64,000 bases of DNA from Sphingomonas sp. 3P27F8 (GTDB lineage Bacteria > Pseudomonadota > Alphaproteobacteria > Sphingomonadales > Sphingomonadaceae): NCBI RefSeq assembly GCF_005502745.1, contig NZ_SCNL01000003.1:1-64000 (forward strand), written 5' to 3'. The notes beneath the pieces are model-generated. The model searched no databases. It was given only the letters and a program-made list of their open reading frames with translations, and was not told the DNA's origin. Made by a program: the position numbers and the translations under genes. Shown in pieces: positions 45,317-52,822 of the stretch (position 1 is its first letter; every line of letters begins with the position of its first letter).

Positions 45317-45331
45317 TTAACCTTGCCGTTA
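45317..45331 (+). promoter_or_regulatory. Candidate CtrA-binding site upstream of cheY
   Basis: TTAA, seven bases, then GTTA directly after the cheW stop and 50 bases before cheY. The CtrA consensus is TTAA-N7-TTAA, so seven of eight fixed positions match. A CtrA link is plausible because its phosphodonor ChpT is encoded in the same operon, but one such box can occur by chance. Confidence 0.3.
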
Positions 45332-45380
45332 CCGCTCTCTGTCATGAACAAATATCTTTGCGTTCCAACAGGATTACCTC

Positions 45381-45746
45381 ATGAAATCGTGCCTCGTCGT
45401 CGATGATTCCAAGGTTATCCGCAAAGTTGCGCGGCACATCCTGGAGGGAATGGATTTTTCGGTGACGGAAGCGGCGGACGGGCGTGAGGCGCTCGACCAT
45501 TGCGTCGCGGCAGCGCCTGATGTTGTGCTGCTGGACTGGAACATGCCCGTGATGAGCGGGATGGAGTTTCTGCGCGCGCTGCGCGAGACGGCGCTCACGT
45601 CCCGGCCGAAGGTGGTGTTCTGCACCACCGAAAACGGCACCGCGCATATCCGCGCCGCGATCGAGGCGGGGGCCGACGAATATGTCATGAAGCCGTTTGA
45701 TCGCGAGACGCTCGAAAGCAAGTTCCAGATCGTCGGCCTCGCCTGA
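45381..45746 (+). CDS. cheY: Chemotaxis response regulator CheY
   Basis: A 121-residue receiver. Acidic residues lie in V-V-D-D-S (8-9), the phospho-acceptor D52 in L-L-D-W-N-M-P-V-M-S-G, the switch Thr/Ser in F-C-T-T-E, and the Lys in Y-V-M-K-P-F-D. D-W-N-M-P is typical of alphaproteobacterial CheY. It acts on the flagellar switch or a related output. It follows cheW after 64 bases, the largest gap in the che cluster, suggesting an internal promoter. Confidence 0.93.
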   Translation: MKSCLVVDDSKVIRKVARHILEGMDFSVTEAADGREALDHCVAAAPDVVLLDWNMPVMSGMEFLRALRETALTSRPKVVFCTTENGTAHIRAAIEAGADEYVMKPFDRETLESKFQIVGLA

Positions 45747-45759
45747 TCCGGGGCTGACG

Positions 45760-46818
45760 ATGCAGGCAACGGCCAGCCATTCACTGGAACGATCACGGCC
45801 TGTTCCGCGGGTATTGATCGTCGACGATTCGGTTGTCGCGCGGGCCGTACTCGCGCGAATGACGGAGGAAGACGGGCAGTTCGTCGTCGCCGGCGCGGTG
45901 GCCGATATTTCCGGTGCACTCGCCTTTCTGGCGGGCGAGCCGGTGGATATCATCCTGCTCGATCTGGAGATGCCGGGCGTTGACGGGCTCACCGGGCTTC
46001 CAGACCTGCTGGCCATTTGCGGCACCGCCAAAGTGCTCGTCGTATCGTCAAGCTGCGATCAGGGAGCATCGGCAACCGTTCAGGCGCTGGCGCTTGGCGC
46101 TGCCGACACGCTGGTAAAACCGGGTGGTACAGGGTTCGCGGGTCGTTTCGCCGACAGCCTGCGCGAGCGCATGACGCGTCTTACCGAGCGCGAGGTGGCA
46201 CCGGCATGGCGCTCGCACGGCCCCGGCGCGGCCGCGAGGCAATTCGACGTAGTGGCGATCGGCGCGTCGACCGGCGGGATACACGCTTTGTCCGCGCTGT
46301 TGCGAGCTATTCCGGCGGCGTTCGATCGGCCGATTCTTATCACCCAGCACCTGCCGGCGGCGTTTTCGCCGTATTTCGCCGCGCAGATGGCGGTGCTTGG
46401 CAACCGACCGTGCGATGTCGCCGGCGACCGGATGCGGCTCCAGCCGGGAAGGATCGTCGTGGCGCCGGGGGATGCTCACATGATCGGGGTTTCGATTGCC
46501 GAAGGGGTGGGCGCACTTCGGCTTTCCCGAGAGCCGGTCGCCAATGGCAACATGCCTTCGGTGGACCCGATGTTCGCCTCGCTCGCCGATATTTACGGCC
46601 CACGGCTCCTCGCGATCGTGCTGAGCGGTATGGGGCGAGACGGCCTTGAGGGAGCGGGCGAGGTTCGGCGTGCCGGCGGCACGGTGGTGGTGCAGGATGA
46701 AGCGTCGTCGGTCATCTGGGGAATGCCTGGCGCGGTTGCGGCGGCCGGTTATGCCGACGCGATGATGACGCCCGAGGAAATCGGCGCGATGATTGCCGCC
46801 CAGGCCAGTCCCCGGTGA
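45760..46818 (+). CDS. cheB: Chemotaxis methylesterase CheB
   Basis: A 352-residue two-domain protein. The receiver (about 15-135) has D23/D24 in I-V-D-D-S and acceptor D68 in L-L-D-L-E-M-P-G-V-D-G. The esterase domain has catalytic Ser in G-A-S-T-G-G, His in T-Q-H-L-P and Asp in S-G-M-G-R-D-G. It demethylates or deamidates receptors, opposing CheR. The start is the ATG 13 bases after cheY; the open frame extends into cheY. The stop overlaps the cheR GTG. Confidence 0.95.
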   Translation: MQATASHSLERSRPVPRVLIVDDSVVARAVLARMTEEDGQFVVAGAVADISGALAFLAGEPVDIILLDLEMPGVDGLTGLPDLLAICGTAKVLVVSSSCDQGASATVQALALGAADTLVKPGGTGFAGRFADSLRERMTRLTEREVAPAWRSHGPGAAARQFDVVAIGASTGGIHALSALLRAIPAAFDRPILITQHLPAAFSPYFAAQMAVLGNRPCDVAGDRMRLQPGRIVVAPGDAHMIGVSIAEGVGALRLSREPVANGNMPSVDPMFASLADIYGPRLLAIVLSGMGRDGLEGAGEVRRAGGTVVVQDEASSVIWGMPGAVAAAGYADAMMTPEEIGAMIAAQASPR

Positions 46819-47678
46819 GCGCGTTTGCGGAAACCGCCAGCGCCAGCGGCGTCTCGATCGGCGTACTTGCAGCGCTCCTTGAGGAGCGCACCGGGCAACG
46901 GCTTTCCTCGTCGCGAACCTGGCGGATCGATGTCGCCCTGAAGCCGCTCGTCGCGGAATGCGGTTTCGCAACGATCGACCAGCTCGTCCAGCGCTGGCGC
47001 GTCGGCAGGGATGCGGCGATGGGCGAACGGATCGTCGATGCGTTGCTGAATCAGGAAACCTCATTCTTCCGTGACCCCGGTGTCCTTGACGCATTTGCGG
47101 AGGCGGTGCTGGCGGGGGGCGGGGATCGTCCGCGCTTGTGGTCCGCGGGCTGCGCCTTCGGTCAGGAGCCGCTGTCGCTGGCGATGTCTTTCGCGGAGCG
47201 CGGCGCGGTGCCGGAAATCGTCGCGACTGATGTCTCACAGAATGCGCTGCTCCGCGCCCGCGCCGCGCGATACAGCCAGTTCGAGATACAACGCGGGCTC
47301 GCGGTCACGCGCATGTTGCGTTGGTTCGGGCAGGTGGGGAATGACTGGGTCGCCGCGCCCGAGCTGCGCTCGCTCATCACGTATCGCCGCAACAACCTTG
47401 TCGACGATCCTCCCCCGGCTGGCCGGTTCGACGGAATATTGTGTCGCAACGTGCTGTTTTACCTTGCTCCCGTTCTGCGCACGCGCATCCTGGGGCGACT
47501 GGCGGACGCGATGCGCCCCGGTGGTCTGCTGATGCTTGGTGCGGGCGAGACGGTGATCGGGCTTTCCGACCGTTTCATACCCAGCCAGCGCTTCCGCGGC
47601 TTTTACGAGCGGGCTCCCGACGCGAAGGTTAGACGACCGTTCCCGCAAGCCCTTGGTTCCGCCGCAACATCGGGCTAG
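46815..47678 (+). CDS. cheR: Chemotaxis receptor methyltransferase CheR
   Basis: A 287-residue SAM-dependent methyltransferase that methylates receptor glutamates. The all-helical N-terminal domain (1-80) includes N-Q-E-T-S-F-F-R-D near residue 77. SAM motif I is S-A-G-C-A-F-G-Q-E-P-L-S-L-A-M, followed by A-T-D-V-S-Q-N-A-L and F-D-G-I-L-C-R-N-V-L-F-Y. It starts at a GTG overlapping the cheB stop and ends the che cluster; no cheD or cheZ follows. Confidence 0.95.
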   Translation: MSAFAETASASGVSIGVLAALLEERTGQRLSSSRTWRIDVALKPLVAECGFATIDQLVQRWRVGRDAAMGERIVDALLNQETSFFRDPGVLDAFAEAVLAGGGDRPRLWSAGCAFGQEPLSLAMSFAERGAVPEIVATDVSQNALLRARAARYSQFEIQRGLAVTRMLRWFGQVGNDWVAAPELRSLITYRRNNLVDDPPPAGRFDGILCRNVLFYLAPVLRTRILGRLADAMRPGGLLMLGAGETVIGLSDRFIPSQRFRGFYERAPDAKVRRPFPQALGSAATSG

Positions 47679-47726
47679 CCATGGACGACAGGCAGCGAAG
47701 CACGCGCGCCGGCATGGGACTATGCA

Positions 47727-48416
47727 ATGAAGATCATCGAGGCGCCGTCGCCCAATTTTGACGAGCGATCGCTGCCGGTCACGATGATCGTGCTGCACTA
47801 TACGGGCATGCAGGACGGCGAATCCGCTATTGCCCGTCTGCGTGACCCGGAGGCCAAGGTCTCGTCGCATTATGTGGTTGCCGAGGATGGCACGGTCTTG
47901 CGGCTCGTCGACGAGGAAAGGCGAGCCTGGCATGCCGGAGCGTCGCACTGGCGCGATATCGAGGATGTGAACTCGGCCTCCGTGGGGATCGAGATCGTCA
48001 ATCCGGGGCATGAATTCGGCTACCGCCCGTTCCCGGACGAGCAGGTCGAGGCGGTGATCCGCCTGGTCCACGATATCAAGGATCGCCACCAGATCACGCG
48101 CGGCAACATCGTCGGCCATTCCGATATCGCGCCCGCGCGCAAGCGCGACCCGGGGGAGCTGTTCCCGTGGGGAAAGCTCGCACGGCTCCGGCTGGCGCTG
48201 CCGCGCCCGACCAAGAATCTGGTGGATCCGATGTGGAGCCAGCCCGGCTTCCTGCTGGCGCTGGAGCGATTCGGCTATGACGTGAGCGACGCGATGGCGG
48301 CGATCATGGCATTCCAGCGGCGGTTTCGGCCGGAACTGGTCGATGGCGAGGTTGATGCAGAATGCCGCATGATCCTGCTCGCGCTGCTGCTTCCCAAACC
48401 GCAGGGAGACGACTAG
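47727..48416 (+). CDS. ampD: N-acetylmuramoyl-L-alanine amidase (AmpD family)
   Basis: A 229-residue zinc amidase of the Amidase_2 fold that splits anhydro-muropeptides in the cytoplasm or periplasm. I-V-L-H-Y-T-G gives the first His, W-H-A-G-A-S is conserved, and G-H-S-D-I-A-P-A-R-K-R-D-P-G supplies the second His and the Asp. A C-terminal peptidoglycan-binding-like segment covers about 168-220. No signal peptide is visible, favouring the cytoplasmic recycling role. rnpB begins 9 bases after the stop. Confidence 0.9.
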   Translation: MKIIEAPSPNFDERSLPVTMIVLHYTGMQDGESAIARLRDPEAKVSSHYVVAEDGTVLRLVDEERRAWHAGASHWRDIEDVNSASVGIEIVNPGHEFGYRPFPDEQVEAVIRLVHDIKDRHQITRGNIVGHSDIAPARKRDPGELFPWGKLARLRLALPRPTKNLVDPMWSQPGFLLALERFGYDVSDAMAAIMAFQRRFRPELVDGEVDAECRMILLALLLPKPQGDD

Positions 48417-48425
48417 AGCGGTGCC

Positions 48426-48803
48426 GCCAGAGGGCCGGGCGGCCGCGGCCCCCGCTTTCAGCGGGGGGCGAGGAAAGTCCGGGCTCCACGGAACAACGGT
48501 GGCGGGTAACGCCCGCCGGGGGTGACCCCAGGGAAAGTGCCACAGAGAGCAGACCGCCAAACGCCCGGCAACGGGCGCGGCAAGGGTGAAAGGGTGCGGC
48601 AAGAGCGCACCGCGCGGCTGGCAACAGCGGCGGCATGGCAAACCCCACCGGGAGCAAAACCGAATAGGGGCGGCATATCGGCGTGTTCCCGCCGGTCGCC
48701 CGGGTTGGTTGCTTGAGCCTGTCGGCAACGGCGGGCCTAGAGGAATGGTCGCCCAATCCCGGCTCGCCGGGATGGACAGAACCCGGCTTACAGGCCCTCT
48801 GGC
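48426..48803 (+). ncRNA. rnpB: RNase P RNA, class A
   Basis: The 5' element G-A-G-G-A-A-A-G-T-C-C-G-G-G-C near 48,469-48,483 and the 3' element A-C-A-G-A-A-C-C-C-G-G-C-T-T-A near 48,777-48,791 are the universal CR-I and CR-V regions of bacterial RNase P RNA. The ends 48,426-48,436 and 48,793-48,803 are perfectly complementary and form P1. The size of about 378 nt suits class A. The RNA catalyses 5' maturation of tRNA. No protein should be called in this stretch. Confidence 0.97.
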
Positions 48804-48895
48804 TATTTTCATCCGGGCACCGGCTGCCGGGTTCGGGGCGACTGAGTGCGCGCCGACGGTTGCGTCGCCGCGCAATCGCCTTATGTCGCTTCGCG

Positions 48896-49432
48896 ATGGC
48901 GCGATCGAGCAGGACCAATGATTGGGGTTTTCCACGCTGGCGGGGCTATGGCGCCGGGCGGGAGGCGCAGCAGGTGCGCATCTGCGATCGCCATGGCTGC
49001 GATGAGCCGGGCGATTGCCCGGCGCCCAAATCACCCAACAGCCCGGATCGCTGGTATTTCTGCGAGCGCCATGCCGCCGAATACAATCGTGGCTGGAACT
49101 ATTTCGAGGGATTGAGCGCCGAGGAAGCCGCGGAGCGCGAGGCGGCGGAGCGGCGGGATGCCTCCGGTTTCGAACAGGCCAGGCATTATGGCTGGGGCGG
49201 CCCGGGCGATGGAACCCGATCCCGCGACGAGATGCGCGCGCTGGAGGTGCTGGAGCTCGAGTCCGACGCCGATTTCGACGCGGTGCGCGCGGCCTGGCGG
49301 CGGCTTGCGAAGGCCAATCATCCCGATGTGCGGCCCGGCGATACGGATGCCGCGACACGTTTTCAGGCGATTCAGGCTGCGTATGATGTGCTGCGTGTCG
49401 CCGAGGAAGCCAGAACCTGGCGCCCGGCATGA
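48896..49432 (+). CDS. J-domain protein with an N-terminal Cys/His region
   Basis: A 178-residue protein with a C-terminal J domain (about 115-175; L-E-L-E-S-D-A-D-F-D, then the H-P-D motif in A-N-H-P-D-V-R-P-G) that should stimulate DnaK. The N-terminal part has a cysteine/histidine pattern, C-D-R-H-G-C, G-D-C-P-A and Y-F-C-E-R-H, which could bind zinc, and W-N-Y-F. The ATG at 48,896 was chosen because the open frame upstream is inside rnpB. The gene ends with an ATGA overlap with the [2Fe-2S] protein. Confidence 0.82.
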   Translation: MARSSRTNDWGFPRWRGYGAGREAQQVRICDRHGCDEPGDCPAPKSPNSPDRWYFCERHAAEYNRGWNYFEGLSAEEAAEREAAERRDASGFEQARHYGWGGPGDGTRSRDEMRALEVLELESDADFDAVRAAWRRLAKANHPDVRPGDTDAATRFQAIQAAYDVLRVAEEARTWRPA

Positions 49433-49728
49433 AGCACGCGCGGGCGCAGTGGCATGGTGCGGCGCTGGTGTGTGGCAAATGCACCCGCAAGATCGGTGGC
49501 GGTTTCGGGAAGAGCGGGCGCGGGGCGCTCGCGAAGGCGCTGCGCAAATTTCCCGGGCTGGGGAAGGGGCGCAAGGCCGAGGTTGGGGTGATCGAGACGA
49601 AGTGCCTTGGCCTCTGCCCCAAGAATGCCGTGACCGTCGTGGATACGCGTCGTCCGGGTGAGTGGCTGGTGATCGATCGCCATGACGATGTTGCCCTGCT
49701 GGCCGCCCGACTGCTGGCGCGTTTCTGA
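49429..49728 (+). CDS. Small [2Fe-2S] thioredoxin-like ferredoxin
   Basis: A 99-residue protein with C15, C18 in V-C-G-K-C and a second pair in E-T-K-C-L-G-L-C-P-K-N-A-V near residue 63. The C-x3-C-P-K/x-G/N-A-V end is typical of thioredoxin-like [2Fe-2S] ferredoxin domains; the first pair is closer than usual. A basic, Gly/Lys-rich linker separates the pairs. It overlaps the J-domain gene (ATGA). It is convergent with sufE, five bases apart, but a functional link to Fe-S assembly is only suggestive. Confidence 0.75.
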   Translation: MKHARAQWHGAALVCGKCTRKIGGGFGKSGRGALAKALRKFPGLGKGRKAEVGVIETKCLGLCPKNAVTVVDTRRPGEWLVIDRHDDVALLAARLLARF

Positions 49729-49733
49729 TCCGA

Positions 49734-50147
49734 TCAGGCGAGCCGCGCGGCGGTATCGCGGATCAACGCGATCATGTTCGGGATGCCCTGGGTCCGGTTC
49801 GAGCTGAGTTGCGCTTTCAATTCGAACGGCGCCAGCGCGGCGTCGATATCGGTGGCGCGCACCTCCGCCGGTGTGTGATCCTGCACGGTCGCGAGCACCA
49901 ATGCGATAATTCCCTTGGTGATCGCCGCATTGCTGTCCGCCAGGAAATGCAGCGTCCCGTCCTCGCGCTGCTGGGGATAGACCCAGACCGCGGCCGAACA
50001 GCCGCGAACCAGGGTCGCATCCGTCTTGAGCGCGTCCGGCATCGGCTCCAGCCCCCGGCCAAGATCGATCAGCAGCCGGTAGCGATCGTCGGCATCGAGA
50101 AATTCATATTCGGCGTGGAGCTCGGCGATATCGGTGCGGTCGGCCAT
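49734..50147 (-). CDS. sufE: Sulfur-acceptor protein SufE
   Basis: A 137-residue SufE that accepts sulfane sulfur from a cysteine desulfurase. The acceptor cysteine lies in V-R-G-C-S-A-A-V-W-V; Y-E-F-L-D-A-D-D-R-Y-R-L-L-I-D-L-G-R near residue 14 and S-S-N-R-T-Q-G-I-P-N-M at the end are conserved. No other suf gene is adjacent. It follows the psp cluster on the same strand after 73 bases, but is probably separate. Confidence 0.93.
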   Translation of the reverse strand: MADRTDIAELHAEYEFLDADDRYRLLIDLGRGLEPMPDALKTDATLVRGCSAAVWVYPQQREDGTLHFLADSNAAITKGIIALVLATVQDHTPAEVRATDIDAALAPFELKAQLSSNRTQGIPNMIALIRDTAARLA

Positions 50148-50220
50148 TGTCGCACCGCCTAGAGTTTCCCGGGCACGGTCGCAACCTCGACGCGCGAGGC
50201 GACGGTGCCCGGTTTCACGA

Positions 50221-50460
50221 TTACAGATCGACGCCGGCGGCGATCGCCTCCAGCTTGCGGATGCGCTCCTTGAGATCGGCGATCTCGATTCGCGCGGTCG
50301 TGCTTGGCGCGCCGGGTGCGCGCAGGTCATTTTCCATGGCGATCTGGTTCTGCTTGAGTTGCAGCCAGCCGCGCCATCCCGAAAGCCCGGCGCCGATCAG
50401 CATTGCAAGACCGGCAAGCGCGGCGGACGCCATGGTGAGATAGAAGCTCGGGTCGGACAT
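50221..50460 (-). CDS. Small membrane protein at the end of the psp cluster (79 aa)
   Basis: One N-terminal hydrophobic helix (about 8-30, ending G-W-R-G-W) and a C-terminal heptad stretch I-A-D-L-K-E-R-I-R-K-L-E (about 59-72). It has the one-helix plus coiled-coil layout of the three preceding small proteins but lacks their final E-I-x-x-L-R tail. It lies 15 bases after the 82-residue gene on the same strand, suggesting it is the last gene of the psp operon. No family name is assigned. Confidence 0.65.
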   Translation of the reverse strand: MSDPSFYLTMASAALAGLAMLIGAGLSGWRGWLQLKQNQIAMENDLRAPGAPSTTARIEIADLKERIRKLEAIAAGVDL

Positions 50461-50475
50461 TGTTCGACTCCCTCG

Positions 50476-50724
50476 TCAGCGATCGCGCAGCTCGTCGATC
50501 TGACGGCTCAGATCGTGGCTGCCATGATTGTCGGTGATGACACGTTCAAGGACGGCGACACGATCCTTGAGCTGGCGGATCTCGTCCCGCGCGGCGATGA
50601 GGTCGGCCGGGGGAAGGAGCTGTTGCCCATCCTGCTCGCGGCCGAGCGCCTTGTAGCGTTCGGAGAAAATCTTGCCCAGCGTCGCGATCAGCACGATCGC
50701 AACCACCATTGAAAACGGACCCAT
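50476..50724 (-). CDS. PspB-like membrane protein with shared tail (82 aa)
   Basis: A single N-terminal helix (about 5-20) followed by a charged linker and a coiled coil (42-62) that reads L-K-D-R-V-A-V-L-E-R-V-I-T-D and ends Q-I-D-E-L-R-D. This tail aligns with those of the two upstream small proteins and with the end of PspC. The layout resembles PspB. It is preceded by a perfect hairpin at 50,759-50,774. It is probably part of the sigma-54 psp transcript, and its role is unknown. Confidence 0.7.
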   Translation of the reverse strand: MGPFSMVVAIVLIATLGKIFSERYKALGREQDGQQLLPPADLIAARDEIRQLKDRVAVLERVITDNHGSHDLSRQIDELRDR

Positions 50725-50758
50725 CGTCCAGGCTCCCTTGCCCTAGTTTGTTTGTCAG

Positions 50759-50774
50759 CGTCGTTTGAACGACG
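50759..50774. other. Intercistronic hairpin in the psp cluster
   Basis: A 7-bp perfect inverted repeat (50,759-50,765 with 50,768-50,774, two-base spacer) lies directly after the stop of the 91-residue gene. There is no T run, so processing or partial attenuation is more likely than full termination. Confidence 0.45.
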
Positions 50775-51050
50775 TCAGTTCAACTGATGATCGTCGCGCA
50801 GTCGCTCGATTTCATGTGCAACTGCGATGCCTTTGTCAGTCACGATCCTCTCGAGCACCCGCACGCGTTGTTCGAGCCGATCGGTATGCGCCGCATATTG
50901 CGCCGCTTTCTCCGCGGCCTGCGCGTTGAGCGTGGCAGCCATCGTCTCCTTGTGACGCAGCCAGCGCTTGAACGTCTCGCCCCCGATGCCGAGTGTCACC
51001 GGCAGGCCGATCACGATCATGAAGAAGGCCAGAATGAACCACTCCTGCAT
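50775..51050 (-). CDS. PspB-like membrane protein with shared tail (91 aa)
   Basis: One hydrophobic helix (about 4-22; F-I-L-A-F-F-M-I-V-I-G-L-P), then K-R-W-L-R-H and a coiled coil (50-70) with L-E-Q-R-V-R-V-L-E-R-I-V-T-D, ending A-H-E-I-E-R-L-R-D. The last 28 aligned positions of this tail share 17 identities with those of the 100-residue neighbour. It lies 12 bases downstream of that gene. The layout resembles PspB, but it is not the pspB next to pspA. Confidence 0.72.
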   Translation of the reverse strand: MQEWFILAFFMIVIGLPVTLGIGGETFKRWLRHKETMAATLNAQAAEKAAQYAAHTDRLEQRVRVLERIVTDKGIAVAHEIERLRDDHQLN

Positions 51051-51062
51051 GTTGAGTGCTCC

Positions 51063-51365
51063 TCAATTCGCCCGATCGCGCAGCGCTTCGATTTCGGCGG
51101 CGGTGCGGGTCGCGGGATCCGTTGCGATCCGTTCCAGCACGGCGAGGCGATCTTCGAGGCGACTGATCTGTCCGGTCAGCTTTTCGTTTTCGTTCGACAG
51201 CAGCATGATCTGCCGCTGATCGTCGAGGCTCGAAGCTCCGCGACGCCCCCGGCGAATGTCGTCCAGCGGGTATCCGTGCTTCGCCTGAACCCAGGTGCGG
51301 AAGGCGCGGCTGCCAAAAACGATCCCGACGATGGCGATCGGCACCAGGAAACCGAAGTCGTGCAT
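51063..51365 (-). CDS. PspB-like membrane protein with shared tail (100 aa)
   Basis: A short N-terminal helix (about 5-18), then a basic segment (F-R-T-W-V-Q-A-K-H-G-Y-P, R-R-G-R-R-G) and a coiled coil (60-82) with L-E-D-R-L-A-V-L-E-R-I-A-T-D, ending A-A-E-I-E-A-L-R-D. The basic juxtamembrane patch could contact phospholipid headgroups. It starts 30 bases after pspC on the same strand and is the first of four small membrane-protein genes following it. Confidence 0.75.
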   Translation of the reverse strand: MHDFGFLVPIAIVGIVFGSRAFRTWVQAKHGYPLDDIRRGRRGASSLDDQRQIMLLSNENEKLTGQISRLEDRLAVLERIATDPATRTAAEIEALRDRAN

Positions 51366-51395
51366 GACAATTCTCTCCGTTGCCCGCTTATGCCC

Positions 51396-51779
51396 TTAGC
51401 GCAGGCTGTCGATCTCGTTGGCGAGTTGCGTGTTGCGGCTGGTGTAGTGCAGCTCGATATCGGCCAGCCGGCGATCCAGTTCGCGGAACTTGGAGCGGAC
51501 CTCGCCGGTGGTGCGTTTCGGATTGGAGCGCACGCCCTGCCAGAATTTCTCTTCGTCGCGGCTGTTGTAGAGGCCGATCGGCTTCTTCGGCGTGACCCAG
51601 GCGATCACCATGTACGCGATGATGATCCACCATTGCTGCGCGATGAAGACCATCGCTGCGGTGCCCAGACGCACCCAGAGCGGATCGATCCCGGTATAAT
51701 CGGCGATCCCGGCGCAGACGCCTTTCCACTTGGCATTCTGCTTGTCGAGATAGAACCTTGTCGGGCTGTCCTCGGCCAT
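51396..51779 (-). CDS. pspC: Phage-shock protein PspC with coiled-coil extension
   Basis: A 127-residue inner-membrane stress protein. The PspC domain (about 8-68) shows K-W-K-G-V-C-A-G-I-A-D-Y-T-G-I-D and a hydrophobic helix with W-W-I-I-I-A-Y. The C-terminal extension holds L-D-R-R-L-A-D-I-E and ends A-N-E-I-D-S-L-R, which aligns with the tails of the downstream small proteins. PspC with PspB senses membrane damage and controls PspA. Its start shares one base with the pspB stop. Confidence 0.9.
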   Translation of the reverse strand: MAEDSPTRFYLDKQNAKWKGVCAGIADYTGIDPLWVRLGTAAMVFIAQQWWIIIAYMVIAWVTPKKPIGLYNSRDEEKFWQGVRSNPKRTTGEVRSKFRELDRRLADIELHYTSRNTQLANEIDSLR

Positions 51780-52066
51780 CAGTTCCTCCTCTGATGCTGG
51801 TCTTCCAGCCGATAGTCGCGATCGCGGCTGTAATCGGTGAGACCCGGTCGGAAATCGGGATTGTCGGCGGCGACCAGCCGCTCGACGGTTGTCACGCGGT
51901 CCTCAAGCCGGCGGGCGAGCGAGTGAAGCTCGTCGAGCAACTGCTCGTCCTCGGTCGTCATCGCGCCGGGGGCCTGCTTCCATTTCGTGACATAGTGCAT
52001 GATCAGCCAGGGCAATCCGATGAACAGGATGCCGCAGACGAACACCGGGACGAGAACGTCCTCCAT
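51779..52066 (-). CDS. pspB: Phage-shock protein PspB
   Basis: A 95-residue inner-membrane protein: one N-terminal helix (about 5-27), then W-K-Q and a coiled coil (about 42-66) with L-E-D-R-V-T-T-V-E-R-L. It fits PspB but has a 15- to 20-residue extra charged C-terminus (Y-S-R-D-R-D-Y-R-L-E-D). It lies one base after pspA and overlaps pspC by one base, consistent with a pspABC operon. Confidence 0.88.
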   Translation of the reverse strand: MEDVLVPVFVCGILFIGLPWLIMHYVTKWKQAPGAMTTEDEQLLDELHSLARRLEDRVTTVERLVAADNPDFRPGLTDYSRDRDYRLEDQHQRRN

Positions 52067-52067
52067 T

Positions 52068-52736
52068 TCAATTCCCCTTGCTCAGCCGCGCCTTCAGCGC
52101 AGCCAGTTCGGCGTCGATCCGGTCAGCGGATTTCAGCTCTGCTATCTCTTCGTCGAGCGTCTTGGGTTGTGCGCCCAGGCCCATTGCGTCTGCGCGCCCT
52201 TCGGCCTCGTCCACGCGGCGCTCCAGCATATCGAACCGGCTGAACGCCTCGTGCGTGCGAGGGCCGTTCCACATCTCGCGAAGCCGGGTGCGGTTGTTGG
52301 CGCTTTCCAGGCGGGTCGCGATATTGTTCTGCTTGGCACGCGCCTCGCGCAGCTTGCTCTGCAGCTTCGCGATGTCGTCCTCCGAAGACCGCAGCGAATC
52401 GTCCAAGACCTTCACCTCGGCGCGGAGCTGTTCCATCATGTCACTGGCGCGCTGCCGCTCCATCAGGGCGGCCTTCGCCAGATCCTCGCGATCCTTGGAA
52501 AGCGCCAGCTCCGCTTTCTCCGTCCAGTTCGCCTCAAGCGCTTCCAGTTTCGCGATGTGGCGGCGCATTTCCTTGCTGTCGGCGATCGTCCGTGCGGCTG
52601 ACGCCCGGACCTCCACCAGCGTTTCCTCCATCTCGAGGATGATCATGCGGATCATCTTCGCGGGATCTTCCGCCTTTTCGAGCAGCTCTGCCATATTCGC
52701 GGCGACGATGTCGCGGGTGCGGGAAAAGATGCCCAT
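52068..52736 (-). CDS. pspA: Phage-shock protein PspA
   Basis: A 222-residue peripheral membrane protein of the PspA/IM30/Vipp1 (ESCRT-III-like) family. The amphipathic N-terminus M-G-I-F-S-R-T-R-D-I-V-A-A-N is followed by long coiled-coil helices (about 25-190) including D-P-A-K-M-I-R-M-I-I-L-E-M. PspA binds damaged membrane and inhibits PspF. It lies downstream of a 48-residue peptide gene and the sigma-54 promoter. Confidence 0.95.
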   Translation of the reverse strand: MGIFSRTRDIVAANMAELLEKAEDPAKMIRMIILEMEETLVEVRASAARTIADSKEMRRHIAKLEALEANWTEKAELALSKDREDLAKAALMERQRASDMMEQLRAEVKVLDDSLRSSEDDIAKLQSKLREARAKQNNIATRLESANNRTRLREMWNGPRTHEAFSRFDMLERRVDEAEGRADAMGLGAQPKTLDEEIAELKSADRIDAELAALKARLSKGN

Positions 52737-52822
52737 TCACGAAACTCCAAATTTGCCCCCGCCGATATAAACGTTCCGCCGGGGTGGGGCGAGGGGGCGA
52801 CGCATGCCCCGGCGGCGGCGAC

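Noticed and set aside
48362..48900. Several short open frames across 48.4-48.9 kb
   Set aside because: This stretch is RNase P RNA; conserved CR-I and CR-V elements and the P1 helix explain it.
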